A stretch of DNA of 23,678 bases from Syntrophorhabdaceae bacterium PtaU1.Bin034 (GTDB lineage: Bacteria > Desulfobacterota_G > Syntrophorhabdia > Syntrophorhabdales > WCHB1-27), in contig MVRP01000055.1 of NCBI GenBank assembly GCA_002067405.1, positions 1 through 23,678 of the forward strand, given 5' to 3'. Below the pieces are notes generated by a model. That model had not been told where the DNA came from and did no database searches. It worked only from the letters and a program-made list of their open reading frames with translations. The position numbers and the translations under genes were made by a program. This document shows, piece by piece, positions 9,101 to 15,396 of the stretch. Position 1 is the first letter of the stretch; every line of letters starts with the position of its first letter.

Positions 9101-9305
9101 CCTTTGCGGCATTATTCGAAAAGGTGATGGCGAGCAGGTTGTTGAGCCGGTTGCGCGGCACCCTTTCCGACAGGAGGAACAGCACGAACCGCCGGGCAAG
9201 GGCATACGTTTTACCCGATCCCGCTGATGCTTTAAGAACGGTGAAATGGGGAAATTCGAGCTGGGTATCCTTCACGGTCATTCGGCTATCCGGATCACAT
9301 ATCAT
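6177..9305 (-). CDS. addA: AddA-like UvrD/RecB-family helicase-nuclease
   Basis: This superfamily 1 DNA helicase has a C-terminal PD-(D/E)XK nuclease domain and forms an AddAB-like repair enzyme with the next gene. Motifs in order: Walker A ASAGSGKT (26-33), Ia TFSNNAAKEM, II YLIDEFQDTSPIQW, III VVGDTKQGIYGFRDAD, IV NTNYRSD, V TIHKAKGLGFPVV, VI YVAFTRA, and nuclease core RIDRVVADE...IIEYKTG (E987, K989). The reading frame extends upstream to about 9449, but that extension is unlike the family. Two starts fit: ATG at 9305, with GGTGG 8 bases upstream, or ATG at 9281, which puts the P-loop at residues 18-25 but has only a weak ribosome binding site. I list 9305 (1042 residues). It is divergent from adk and shares a roughly 180-base intergenic region with it. 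Confidence 0.92.
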   Translation of the reverse strand: MICDPDSRMTVKDTQLEFPHFTVLKASAGSGKTYALARRFVLFLLSERVPRNRLNNLLAITFSNNAAKEMKERILDLLKKICLGDPDALAEFTFALSVPEEVLKAKAEEITEEILSDYSDFQVKTIDSFMATVFKASAIDFGYNPDFEILMSNETLMEYAFHRFLRNVREGTRESVFMNEIIGIIMDVRGAEAAYLWDPTAEILGEIKEIYGKIASCRNSLSIPDYAAAMEEIRRDIVALVDDLEGTIQSADLVKSKSSSYQSIHSAIRSGRFANLIGRGMKNGPVCKPKAKDGSGCEAYEQAMQKWQDLELLIAAYTKLYACSYYVPYIRVYEGFAGILEGVKRQEGKIFIEDVNKRLAEYLSRDLVLDVYFRLGEAIFHYLIDEFQDTSPIQWHNLFPLLENSLSQGGSLFVVGDTKQGIYGFRDADYRIMRDAETKNSFPSAHFRVEELNTNYRSDGAVVAFTEEVFQQTLPRMEEYRKAARESGLLSYRQGVRKERERRGFVETCLLERNDEEPPEKDKLYQLLDDLRQRGYRYSDITVLAPKNDDVVSVTTWLNAKGVPFLSYSSLDIRRRKITGEIISLLNFLDSPLDNLSFATFILGDIFEAVLKGKGGTAQINMLHDLCFRNRRSQDRALYKAFQEEMGSLWAEYFDRLFRLSGYLPLYDLIVEIYRVFEVFALFGDTEEAVFAKILEVVKDLEVKNAGNLRSFLQSAVVPEGDEADWNVDVPHGIDAVKVMTIHKAKGLGFPVVILLLYGDRNKGFRYIIKEDGETVTLLRLTKPMLHADEAFEKLYGQEEMKERVNKLNSLYVAFTRAGSELYVIGAKREKESFPFMLFPNGMSYRAGEPREALARKEPDPPTAEVFHHAVPPELPTGQDEGIRFREKSRGELIHKVLSLIDYVDRDIERKIDGIMEKLRRTMGGDEIQDNIKAIVREFLETEQVRKYYERRPGRVVMTEQEFSDSQGRLFRIDRVVADEERISIIEYKTGSDRENEEKYLAQMRNYIRIVGQVYTGRPVGGLIAYIDLKKAVPVGGSGQGQ

Positions 9306-9373
9306 AGCAGAAACCACCGGGGAGCCGGGGAAAAATTGACAGATGTGCCCACACCTTTGCAGCCAAACTTGTC

Positions 9374-9401
9374 TTGCAATTGTTTTTGGTTCTGATATAT
9401 C
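9374..9401 (+). promoter_or_regulatory. Candidate sigma70 promoter of adk
   Basis: TTGCAA at 9374-9379 and TATATC at 9396-9401 are separated by 16 bases, and the -10 is preceded by TG one base upstream (TGATATATC, an extended -10). It points at adk, with an expected start near 9408 and a leader of about 80 bases. This is assigned by eye and the hexamers are imperfect. Confidence 0.35.
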
Positions 9402-9452
9402 ATTAGTTCTGGTTTTTCCGGACAACGACAAAAAGCAAAGGCTATCCACTTT

Positions 9453-9465
9453 TTAGAAAATCTAA
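9453..9465. repeat. Short AT-rich palindrome just upstream of the adk ribosome binding site
   Basis: TTAGAAAATCTAA is a perfect 5+3+5 inverted repeat that ends 5 bases before the AAGGAGG of adk. It could be an operator or a weak hairpin in the leader, or chance in AT-rich sequence. No function is assigned. Confidence 0.25.
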
Positions 9466-9485
9466 TCGACAAGGAGGATCGAATA

Positions 9486-10130
9486 ATGAGAATCGTGTTG
9501 TTGGGAGCACCCGGCGCCGGGAAAGGCACCGTCGCAAAGCTTTTGACCGAGTACGACGGATCGGTCCAGATTTCCACGGGAGACATACTGCGAGGCGCGG
9601 TGAAGGCAGGCACGCCTTTGGGGAAAGAGGCTCAGGGCTACATGGAGAGAGGCGAGTTGGTGCCTGATAAGCTGATAATGGACATCATGGAAGCCAGGCT
9701 GCAGGAACCGGACGCGGCAAAAGGGTTTATTCTGGACGGTTTTCCAAGGACCATACCCCAGGCGCAGGACCTGAAGAAACTTTTGGAAAAGCTGGGTATC
9801 AAGCTCGATTTCGCGGTAAACCTCGAGGTTCCAAGAGATATTATTCTCGACAGGCTCACTACAAGAAGAACCTGTTCCAATCCTGATTGCCAGGAAATCT
9901 ATAACGTAAAGACAAACCCTCCCACCCCTGACGGCAAATGCAAGAAGTGTGGTTCACCCGCTGTTCAAAGGGCAGACGAAACAGAAGAGGCCATTACCAT
10001 AAGGCTTAACACCTACAATGAAAAGACGGCTCCTCTCATCGATTTTTATGCAAAAGAAGGACAGCTCCAGACAGTCACCTCCCTCAATCTGCCTGATATA
10101 ATCAAAGATATTACCAGCAAGTTGAAATAA
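9486..10130 (+). CDS. adk: Adenylate kinase, zinc-type
   Basis: This 214-residue adenylate kinase (ATP + AMP = 2 ADP) of the long, LID-containing form has normal length. The P-loop is GAPGAGKGT (7-15), and the AMP-site/core motif is DGFPRTIPQAQ near residue 84. The LID domain holds four cysteines (C130, C135, C152, C155) that bind structural zinc, as in many Gram-positive, thermophilic and some Gram-negative adenylate kinases, unlike the E. coli type. A consensus AAGGAGG lies eight bases before the ATG. In many bacteria adk sits in the ribosomal protein operon by secY; here it stands alone, divergent from addA and followed by a radical SAM gene 47 bases downstream. Confidence 0.97.
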   Translation: MRIVLLGAPGAGKGTVAKLLTEYDGSVQISTGDILRGAVKAGTPLGKEAQGYMERGELVPDKLIMDIMEARLQEPDAAKGFILDGFPRTIPQAQDLKKLLEKLGIKLDFAVNLEVPRDIILDRLTTRRTCSNPDCQEIYNVKTNPPTPDGKCKKCGSPAVQRADETEEAITIRLNTYNEKTAPLIDFYAKEGQLQTVTSLNLPDIIKDITSKLK

Positions 10131-10141
10131 GCGGGACAGGA

Positions 10142-10167
10142 CGGGGTGGCAGGAAACTGCCGCCCCG
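10142..10167 (+). promoter_or_regulatory. GC-rich 11-bp hairpin with GAAA tetraloop between adk and the radical SAM gene
   Basis: Bases 10142-10152 pair with 10157-10167 over 11 bp, with one U-G wobble, closing a GAAA (GNRA) tetraloop. No T-run follows, so it is not a standard intrinsic terminator. It begins 11 bases after the adk stop and ends 10 bases before the radical SAM ATG, inside the ribosome footprint of that start. It may limit read-through, protect the adk message end, or control translation of the next gene. Confidence 0.6.
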
Positions 10168-10177
10168 ATATAAACCG

Positions 10178-11722
10178 ATGATCCTTATCAATCCGCCCCT
10201 CGTAAAGCCGTCCGAGCCGCCGGCCGGCCTTCCGAAGCTCGCCGGTGCCCTCGAAGCACACGGCATCACCTGCACCCTTCTCGACGCAAACCTAGAAGGC
10301 ATCCTGTATCTCCTCGACAATCCGGCAATCACGGATAACGATACGTGGACGAGGCGTGCAGTACGCAATATCACCAGAAATCTTTCCATCTTGAAAAGCG
10401 GGCAGGGATACGGAAATACGGACCGCTACCGAAGGGCTATAGGCGATCTCAACCGGGTGCTTGACAGGGCAGGAAGGCCCGGTGGCATTTCATTGACCCT
10501 TTCCGATTATGCCGATGAACGCTTGTCGCCTCTCAGGAGCCGGGATTTGATCGCTGCCGCCGAAAACCCGGAAGGGAACATCTTTTTCCCGTATTTCAGC
10601 TCCCGTCTTGACAGGCTTCTCGAATCGGAACTGCAGCACCGGATAATCGGTCTCTCAATCAATTTTCTGAGCCAGGCCCTTTGTGCCTTCTCGATTATGG
10701 GCTTCCTGAGGAAGCACTATCCGTCCCTGAGAATAGTGGTCGGAGGCGGCCTCATCACGTCATGGATGGGTAACCATGATCTCGGAAGCCTCTTTGCGGG
10801 ACTCATCGACAAGGCTGTCCAGGGTCCGGGCGAGATCCCTCTTTTGTCGCTCCTCGGCCAATCGCCCCATGCCTCCGCCCCCCAGTCTCTTCCGTCATAT
10901 CAAGGCCTTCCGACGGGTCATTACCTGGCACCGGGACTGATCCTGCCCTACCCGGCCTCACATGGCTGCTACTGGGGCCGCTGCTCCTTCTGCCCGGAAA
11001 ACGCTGAAGGTAATCGTTATTCTCCCCTGTCCTTTTCCCGGGTGCCCGCCGACCTTCGAATTCTCGCGGCCCGGCACAACCCTGTCCTTCTCCATCTCGT
11101 CGATAACGCTCTCAGCCCCGCGTTGCTGGCTTCCATTTCGAATGATCCCCCCGGCGTTCCCTGGTATGGCTTTGCGAGAATCACGAAGGAATTGGCAGAC
11201 GCGGACTTTTGTGCGGTCCTGCGAACATCGGGGTGCGCCATGCTTAAATTGGGACTTGAATCAGGGGATCAGGGCACGCTCGACTCACTCGACAAGGGGA
11301 TTGACCTGGAGATTGCGTCCAGGGCGCTGAAGGCACTCAAAGGAGCAGGAATCGCAACGTACGTCTACTTCCTTTTCGGTACTCCCGCCGAAACCCCCTC
11401 AGCCGCCCGAAAGACGCTCGATTATATTGTCCGCCACAGCCCCTGGATAGACTATATGAATCTCGCCATCTTCAACATGCCCCTCAACTGTGCCGAGGCG
11501 GGCACGCTCGATCTCCGGAGTTTCTATGACGGCGATCTCTCACTCTATACCGATTTCATCCACCCGAAAGGATGGGGAAGACGTGAAATCCGTCTATTCA
11601 TTGAAAAAGACTTGAAGATGCACGCTGCCGTAAGGCCGATCATCCTGAGACAGCCGCCCTGCTTCACCTCGAATCATGCGCCGTTATTTTGCATAAACCG
11701 GCCACCTGCGGATAGGCGGTAA
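10178..11722 (+). CDS. B12-binding-domain radical SAM protein, substrate unknown
   Basis: This 514-residue protein has the layout of cobalamin-binding-domain radical SAM enzymes. The N-terminal half begins with the typical LINPPLV strand and contains the Rossmann-like segment RIVVGGGLIT (about 186-194). The radical SAM cluster motif follows at GCYWGRCSFCPE. The three cysteines are C264, C269 and C272, which is CX4CX2C spacing rather than the usual CX3CX2C. Later segments MLKLGLESGDQ and TYVYFLFGTP match the barrel strands seen in this superfamily (Elp3/MiaB-like core). No histidine of a base-off cobalamin motif (DxHxxG) is evident, so cobalamin may bind base-off without a protein ligand, or not at all. 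There is no strong ribosome binding site; a stable hairpin sits just upstream. The substrate is unknown and the neighbours give no clue. Confidence 0.85.
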   Translation: MILINPPLVKPSEPPAGLPKLAGALEAHGITCTLLDANLEGILYLLDNPAITDNDTWTRRAVRNITRNLSILKSGQGYGNTDRYRRAIGDLNRVLDRAGRPGGISLTLSDYADERLSPLRSRDLIAAAENPEGNIFFPYFSSRLDRLLESELQHRIIGLSINFLSQALCAFSIMGFLRKHYPSLRIVVGGGLITSWMGNHDLGSLFAGLIDKAVQGPGEIPLLSLLGQSPHASAPQSLPSYQGLPTGHYLAPGLILPYPASHGCYWGRCSFCPENAEGNRYSPLSFSRVPADLRILAARHNPVLLHLVDNALSPALLASISNDPPGVPWYGFARITKELADADFCAVLRTSGCAMLKLGLESGDQGTLDSLDKGIDLEIASRALKALKGAGIATYVYFLFGTPAETPSAARKTLDYIVRHSPWIDYMNLAIFNMPLNCAEAGTLDLRSFYDGDLSLYTDFIHPKGWGRREIRLFIEKDLKMHAAVRPIILRQPPCFTSNHAPLFCINRPPADRR

Positions 11723-11733
11723 ATTACCGGCTA
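11713..11733. terminator. Imperfect palindrome at the convergent ends of the radical SAM and ndk genes
   Basis: A 21-base near-palindrome (TAG, one mismatch, CGGTAA around a central A, TTACCG, mismatch, CTA) covers the radical SAM stop codon and lies 13 bases before the end of the opposing ndk gene. Its symmetry and place between two converging genes suggest a two-way terminator. It lacks a good T-run, so the call is weak. Confidence 0.3.
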
Positions 11734-11746
11734 CGCAGCTTCGGAC

Positions 11747-12487
11747 CTAGTCTACTTCCCGATCTTCGTTGATAAGGTATTTCGCTATCACCGCCTTGAG
11801 ATCGGCGGTAAGCTCACCATCGCTGCTCACGGTCCTCAGGGTTTCCGCGTCAGTCTTCCATACCACTTGGCCTGCCGCTAAGAGGCAAATACTTCCCGGC
11901 TTATAGTCGGTGAAAATCCGGTTCGCCTTGTAATAGCAAGAAGTGTCTATCACTTCCGTGGCATAAGTGCGCATCTGGGGGGGTATATCAAGAGGTTGAA
12001 ACCAGAGTTTTACCTCCCGCTCGGCATCCTCTTTGTTTGCAGAGGCATGGATCAGGTTATCCATGCGTTCGTCTATCACGTTTCCTGCTGCATCGTAAAT
12101 GGGGGCGATCGTGCCGAGGGCCCTGATACAGCCGGGATTCTTGTCACGCGCTATGTGGGGATTTGTGGGACCTGCGATATTTCTGATCTTCTGAATGGCT
12201 GAAGGTCCATGATAAACCAGGGCAATCACGCGACGTTTTCCAGGGGCGTCAGGAAAATGTATTTGCCCCCGTATGTATTCGACGAGGGAGGGGAAGAACG
12301 TCTTTCCGAGATGCTCTGCATAATGCGCCTCGGCCAGCATCTGGCTCATGCAGACAATCTTCGCCCCTGCAAAGCAAAGACCCGTATGGAATTCGGACAA
12401 TTGGGAAAGCACGTAGCCGGTCAGTGAATTCTTAAGCGCATCGGGCTTGATGAGGACAAGGGTTTGTTCGAGGTTGTCGGCGGTCAT
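11747..12487 (-). CDS. ndk: Nucleoside diphosphate kinase, enlarged form with C-terminal extension
   Basis: Nucleoside diphosphate kinase moves the gamma-phosphate of ATP to other NDPs through a phosphohistidine. The core is clear: LVLIKPDAL at the N-terminus, the AEHLGKTFFPSLVEYI helix, IAGPTNP, PGCIRALGT, and the active-site segment NLIHASANKEDAEREVKLWF with catalytic H147. It departs from the usual 140-150 residues in three ways: an insert near residues 75-85, an insert between GT and the active-site loop (130-143), and about 80 extra residues after the core with no recognised motif. The usual HGSDS after the histidine is HASAN. The start has AAAGGAG upstream and a consensus-like promoter of its own, although the gene lies only 76 bases after the endolysin gene. 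Catalytic activity is likely but not certain given the altered loop. Confidence 0.88.
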   Translation of the reverse strand: MTADNLEQTLVLIKPDALKNSLTGYVLSQLSEFHTGLCFAGAKIVCMSQMLAEAHYAEHLGKTFFPSLVEYIRGQIHFPDAPGKRRVIALVYHGPSAIQKIRNIAGPTNPHIARDKNPGCIRALGTIAPIYDAAGNVIDERMDNLIHASANKEDAEREVKLWFQPLDIPPQMRTYATEVIDTSCYYKANRIFTDYKPGSICLLAAGQVVWKTDAETLRTVSSDGELTADLKAVIAKYLINEDREVD

Positions 12488-12508
12488 TCATGACTCCTTT
12501 TTTCGTTA

Positions 12509-12538
12509 ATGATAACGTTCCCGGATTTGCCCTGTCAA
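12509..12538 (-). promoter_or_regulatory. Sigma70-type promoter of ndk
   Basis: On the minus strand, a perfect TTGACA (12538-12533) and TATCAT (12514-12509, 5 of 6 to TATAAT) are 18 bases apart. The expected start near 12502 gives a leader of about 15 bases containing AAAGGAG. The -35 and -10 fall between the endolysin stop and the ndk ATG, so ndk can be expressed apart from the lysis genes. Confidence 0.55.
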
Positions 12539-12563
12539 ATCCTTGTCCGGCGGACCGGCACTC

Positions 12564-13889
12564 TCACAGAACGAACGAGCTTCTCCGGTTCGAAATGAAG
12601 CCTGCCTCAGCCTTTCTCAGGATCTTGTCGGCCCTCGATTGTGAATCTGTCATGCTCGTTCTGTTTCGAAGCTCAAGATACTTTTTCAGCAGCAACCCTT
12701 CCTCGTCATCTCCCCATGATCCGGGATGTGCTGTGTCTATCTCTCCCGAGACGGCCTCCACCGCCTTTGCAAGGGTGGCCGGCACATGGCCGGGACGGTT
12801 CACATGCTGATCGAGCAGGAGCGCCACTCCGCACTCCGAGCTGATGTAATCGTCAACATAGAATCCCCTGATCCTGCATCGGTCGAGGTGATAAAACAGT
12901 TTGATCCTTTCCAGGGCATGCAGGGTCTGCACTTCACGGACATTGTCGTCATGTCCGGCGCTCCAGAACCTGTACGCCCACTGAAGACTCCGCAGAGCGG
13001 ATTTTGCCTCTCCGGCAGCCAGGAGGACACCGTTGAGGGAGAAATAGCCGACAGGGGCAGAACCGGGTCTGTTCGTCACGCCGACTGCAGCAAGTCCGTA
13101 GCGGCCGAAACAGGTCTCGAAGGTATGGGGATAAGCCTTGTGGAGTCGTTGGACCACGGCCGGCAATTCTCCTGCCTCACTCCCCGCACCGCTGGTCCAT
13201 TGAAAAATACCGAACGACAGAAAGGCATTGTCCCAGGTGTTTATTGCCTCGTATTTGCCCTCGTTTTCGGATACGGCCCGTAGCACGCGCAAAAGCGAAT
13301 CCGGCGTACCGGCAAAACGATCCCGGTTATTCCGTACAAAAGAATCGATGTCAGTGCTCCCGTAGCCGAAAAACCCCTCTTTGAACTTTTTTGCAAAACG
13401 TTTCCCGTCAGGAGTGAAGGCTTCGTTGCCGGCAAGCCTGAGGGCAGCGCACTCCTCCTGATTTTCGAGCGGCGGGATTACGTTTCCCTCCCTCAGACTG
13501 ACATACTCACTTTTGACATAACCGCTGAGCCCGTTGCCCGTGACGCTCAGCCACCCATCCTCCTCGTTGTATACTTCGACAACCGTGCCTTCCGGAAACC
13601 CGCCAATGACGGAACCGCCCGGCTCCGCCCTGAGATTGAGCAGATGGACGTTCACCCTTCCCGTCCGGCTCGAGGACGCCTTTTCGACTGAGGGAGGTTT
13701 GACCTTTACGAATTCGGACTTCACGAAACCGGAAAGACCTCCACCTGTGACCTGCAACCAGTCCCCCATGCGGTTTATGATCTCGAGGTCTGTGCCGTGC
13801 GACAAAACTGCGAGCACAACTCCACCGGGCGACGCCCTCAGGTTCAGGGCGTCGACAGCCACCTTTCCGAATAAGGAATCATGGGCCAT
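12564..13889 (-). CDS. Endolysin-like protein: two SH3b domains plus lysozyme-like catalytic domain
   Basis: This 441-residue protein is a probable peptidoglycan hydrolase. Two bacterial SH3 repeats occupy about residues 8-63 and 77-132; each has the LNLRA-PGG turn and ends in LSG(F/Y)VKSE(F/Y)V. Residues about 170-400 form a lysozyme-superfamily-like domain with the segment SENEGKYEAINTWDNAFLSFG, in which E208 or E210 is the likely catalytic acid. There is no signal peptide or membrane segment, so it should stay in the cytoplasm unless a holin releases it, and the gene just upstream (6 bases away) encodes a holin. That arrangement supports an endolysin function. The exact glycosidase class (muramidase or another) cannot be settled by eye. 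The ribosome binding site (GGGGAT) lies within the end of the holin gene, suggesting coupling. Confidence 0.78.
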   Translation of the reverse strand: MAHDSLFGKVAVDALNLRASPGGVVLAVLSHGTDLEIINRMGDWLQVTGGGLSGFVKSEFVKVKPPSVEKASSSRTGRVNVHLLNLRAEPGGSVIGGFPEGTVVEVYNEEDGWLSVTGNGLSGYVKSEYVSLREGNVIPPLENQEECAALRLAGNEAFTPDGKRFAKKFKEGFFGYGSTDIDSFVRNNRDRFAGTPDSLLRVLRAVSENEGKYEAINTWDNAFLSFGIFQWTSGAGSEAGELPAVVQRLHKAYPHTFETCFGRYGLAAVGVTNRPGSAPVGYFSLNGVLLAAGEAKSALRSLQWAYRFWSAGHDDNVREVQTLHALERIKLFYHLDRCRIRGFYVDDYISSECGVALLLDQHVNRPGHVPATLAKAVEAVSGEIDTAHPGSWGDDEEGLLLKKYLELRNRTSMTDSQSRADKILRKAEAGFISNRRSSFVL

Positions 13890-13895
13890 TCCCGG

Positions 13896-14450
13896 CTATC
13901 CCCTGGCGCTCATCACTTTGGTCTTCTCTGCCGATCCTTGCGAACTGCCGAAGAAGTACGAGAGAACCTGCGTGAATCCCGAAATCAGCGCGCCGATGAT
14001 CAGCATGACGAGGGAATTATCCTTGAGCGCCGCAACGACACTGCTGCCGCCGTAAATCGCCCCATGAAAAAGATATCCCGCCAAGAGGAGAAAGGTACCG
14101 GTCATGATGTAGGCGAGGACATAAAGATGCCTGTCAGCTTTTCCCGTGGCTGCGACCACGGCGGCTTCCCTTCTCCTGGCAGAGTCGATGTCGGCGAGAA
14201 ATGCCTTGGTCTCCTCCAGTTGAAGCTCCTGCAGCTTCTGCTGGTGAGTCAACTCGAATTCCCTGAGCTTTCTCATCGCCTCGGGATCCTGCTGAATTGC
14301 ATTCATCACCGACTCCGGTGAACCCGGGTCTGCGTCAAAAAGCCCGGCCACAACCTTACCGGCAATTGCGCCCGCCGGTCCTCCAAGAAGCCCGCCAAGA
14401 AGAGGTACGCCCTGTGAAACAAGTGCCTTTCCGATGTCTCTCCAGTCCAT
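13896..14450 (-). CDS. Phage/GTA-type holin (3-TM holin family)
   Basis: This 184-residue membrane protein resembles the three-TM holin family named for gene-transfer-agent release. The N-terminus is glycine-rich and hydrophobic (VPLLGGLLGGPAGAIAG), followed by a charged helix (KLREFELTHQQKLQELQLEE), the FLADIDSARRREA segment, two strong membrane helices (about 109-131 and 144-165) and the tail YFFGSSQGSAEKTK, which is characteristic of the family. An ATG at 14459 directly abuts AAAGGAG (zero spacing), while the ATG at 14450 is nine bases from it, so I take 14450. Holins form membrane pores that let endolysin reach the wall, and the endolysin gene follows after 6 bases. No capsid, tail, terminase or integrase gene is in the window. 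Confidence 0.8.
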   Translation of the reverse strand: MDWRDIGKALVSQGVPLLGGLLGGPAGAIAGKVVAGLFDADPGSPESVMNAIQQDPEAMRKLREFELTHQQKLQELQLEETKAFLADIDSARRREAAVVAATGKADRHLYVLAYIMTGTFLLLAGYLFHGAIYGGSSVVAALKDNSLVMLIIGALISGFTQVLSYFFGSSQGSAEKTKVMSARG

Positions 14451-14914
14451 GTCTTCCATCTCCTTTCCGTTATGTTATTGAGATCGAACACCCTCATCAT
14501 CCTCCGCTCTTTTCTGCTCAACACCTTTCTTCCCGCTTCCCCATTCGGCTTATAGCCTGTCCGCCGGCACCCATTTGATCACATCCCGGATCCTCATTAT
14601 ATTCAGGACAAATTACCACATCATCAGTTTATCGAAATATACCATCTTCCACTTCCCCGAAGCCAATATATTTTAACAGTACCCACCGGGCAGTTGAAAA
14701 CGCTTATTGGATATATTCTTGAAGACAGGCAGAGAAGACAGGCCGTTGGATGGTCAGGTCGTAAAGAACCTTAAGGCTGGAACAACATTGAGCAAAGAGA
14801 ATAATACGTCAATACGGCAACAGTTTTCCGATAATGATCGAGGACAGGCTTTCGCGAGGCAAAAAGAAGCGCATATTGTGGAGCCGCCTCATCAAAAGCC
14901 ATGGTTGCCGTCTT
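14451..14914. other. 464-base gene-free stretch between mscL and the holin gene
   Basis: I see no convincing gene here. It should hold the end of the mscL transcript and the promoter of the lysis cassette. A TATAAT on the minus strand (14601-14596) lies about 145 bases before the holin start but has no good -35 at the right distance. A 5-bp hairpin (GCCGT/ACGGC, 14907-14921) includes the mscL stop codon and is not followed by a T-run. The plus-strand frame from 14707 runs into mscL antisense and has no family features. The stretch 14580-14700 is visibly more AT-rich than its surroundings. Confidence 0.5.
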
Positions 14915-15370
14915 CTACGGCTTGGACAGCTCCGAAGTGCAGTGCGGGCAGCGCGTTGCCTTGATTGGAATGTGAGAAAAACAATAATTGCACTCCTTGG
15001 TAACAGGCTCTGCAGCCGGGGCGACTTCCTTCCTTTTCAGTTTATTCATTGTCCTCACAAGAAGAAACACGGAAAAGGCAATTATAATAAAGCTAATGAT
15101 GGTATTAATGAACATACCGAAATTAATGGTCACCGCGCCCGCCGATTTCGCTGCTGCCACGGAAGCGTACGGCGCCGCGACCCTGCCTTCCCTCAGCACC
15201 ACGAAAATATTTGAAAAGTCCGTCTGCCCGAGTACCAACCCGATGGGAGGCATGATTATGTCCTGAACGAACGAATTAACAATGGTACCGAAAGCAGCAC
15301 CGATGATTATTCCGACGGCCATGTCCATTACGTTTCCGCGCATTGCAAATTCCTTGAATTCCTTAAACAT
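14915..15370 (-). CDS. mscL: Large-conductance mechanosensitive channel with C-terminal zinc ribbon
   Basis: MscL opens under membrane tension and vents solutes during osmotic downshock. This 151-residue protein has the N-terminal amphipathic helix and first pore helix ([20 protein letters not shown], with the conserved RGNVxDxAVG), a periplasmic loop, and a second helix at about 85-105. After the basic KLKRK region it carries two CxxC knuckles (C127/C130 and C141/C144), a zinc-ribbon tail in place of the usual short C-terminal helix bundle; such tails are known in a subset of MscL proteins. I chose the ATG at 15370 because AAGGAGGG precedes it and residue 1 then matches the family; an upstream start would add ten unrelated residues. 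It lies 26 bases after the DUF748 gene and is likely cotranscribed with it. Confidence 0.95.
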   Translation of the reverse strand: MFKEFKEFAMRGNVMDMAVGIIIGAAFGTIVNSFVQDIIMPPIGLVLGQTDFSNIFVVLREGRVAAPYASVAAAKSAGAVTINFGMFINTIISFIIIAFSVFLLVRTMNKLKRKEVAPAAEPVTKECNYCFSHIPIKATRCPHCTSELSKP

Positions 15371-15396
15371 GGTCCCTCCTCCTTTGAGTAATGTTT

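Noticed and set aside
9306..9449. N-terminal extension of addA up to 9449
   Set aside because: The added residues are unlike the family and cover the promoter region shared with adk.
12564..14450. Prophage remnant as a whole
   Set aside because: Only the two lysis genes are seen; no attachment site repeats, integrase or structural genes, so I do not annotate a mobile element.
14707..14964. Plus-strand 85-codon frame in the gap before mscL
   Set aside because: Overlaps the 3' end of mscL antisense and has no family features or clear ribosome binding site.
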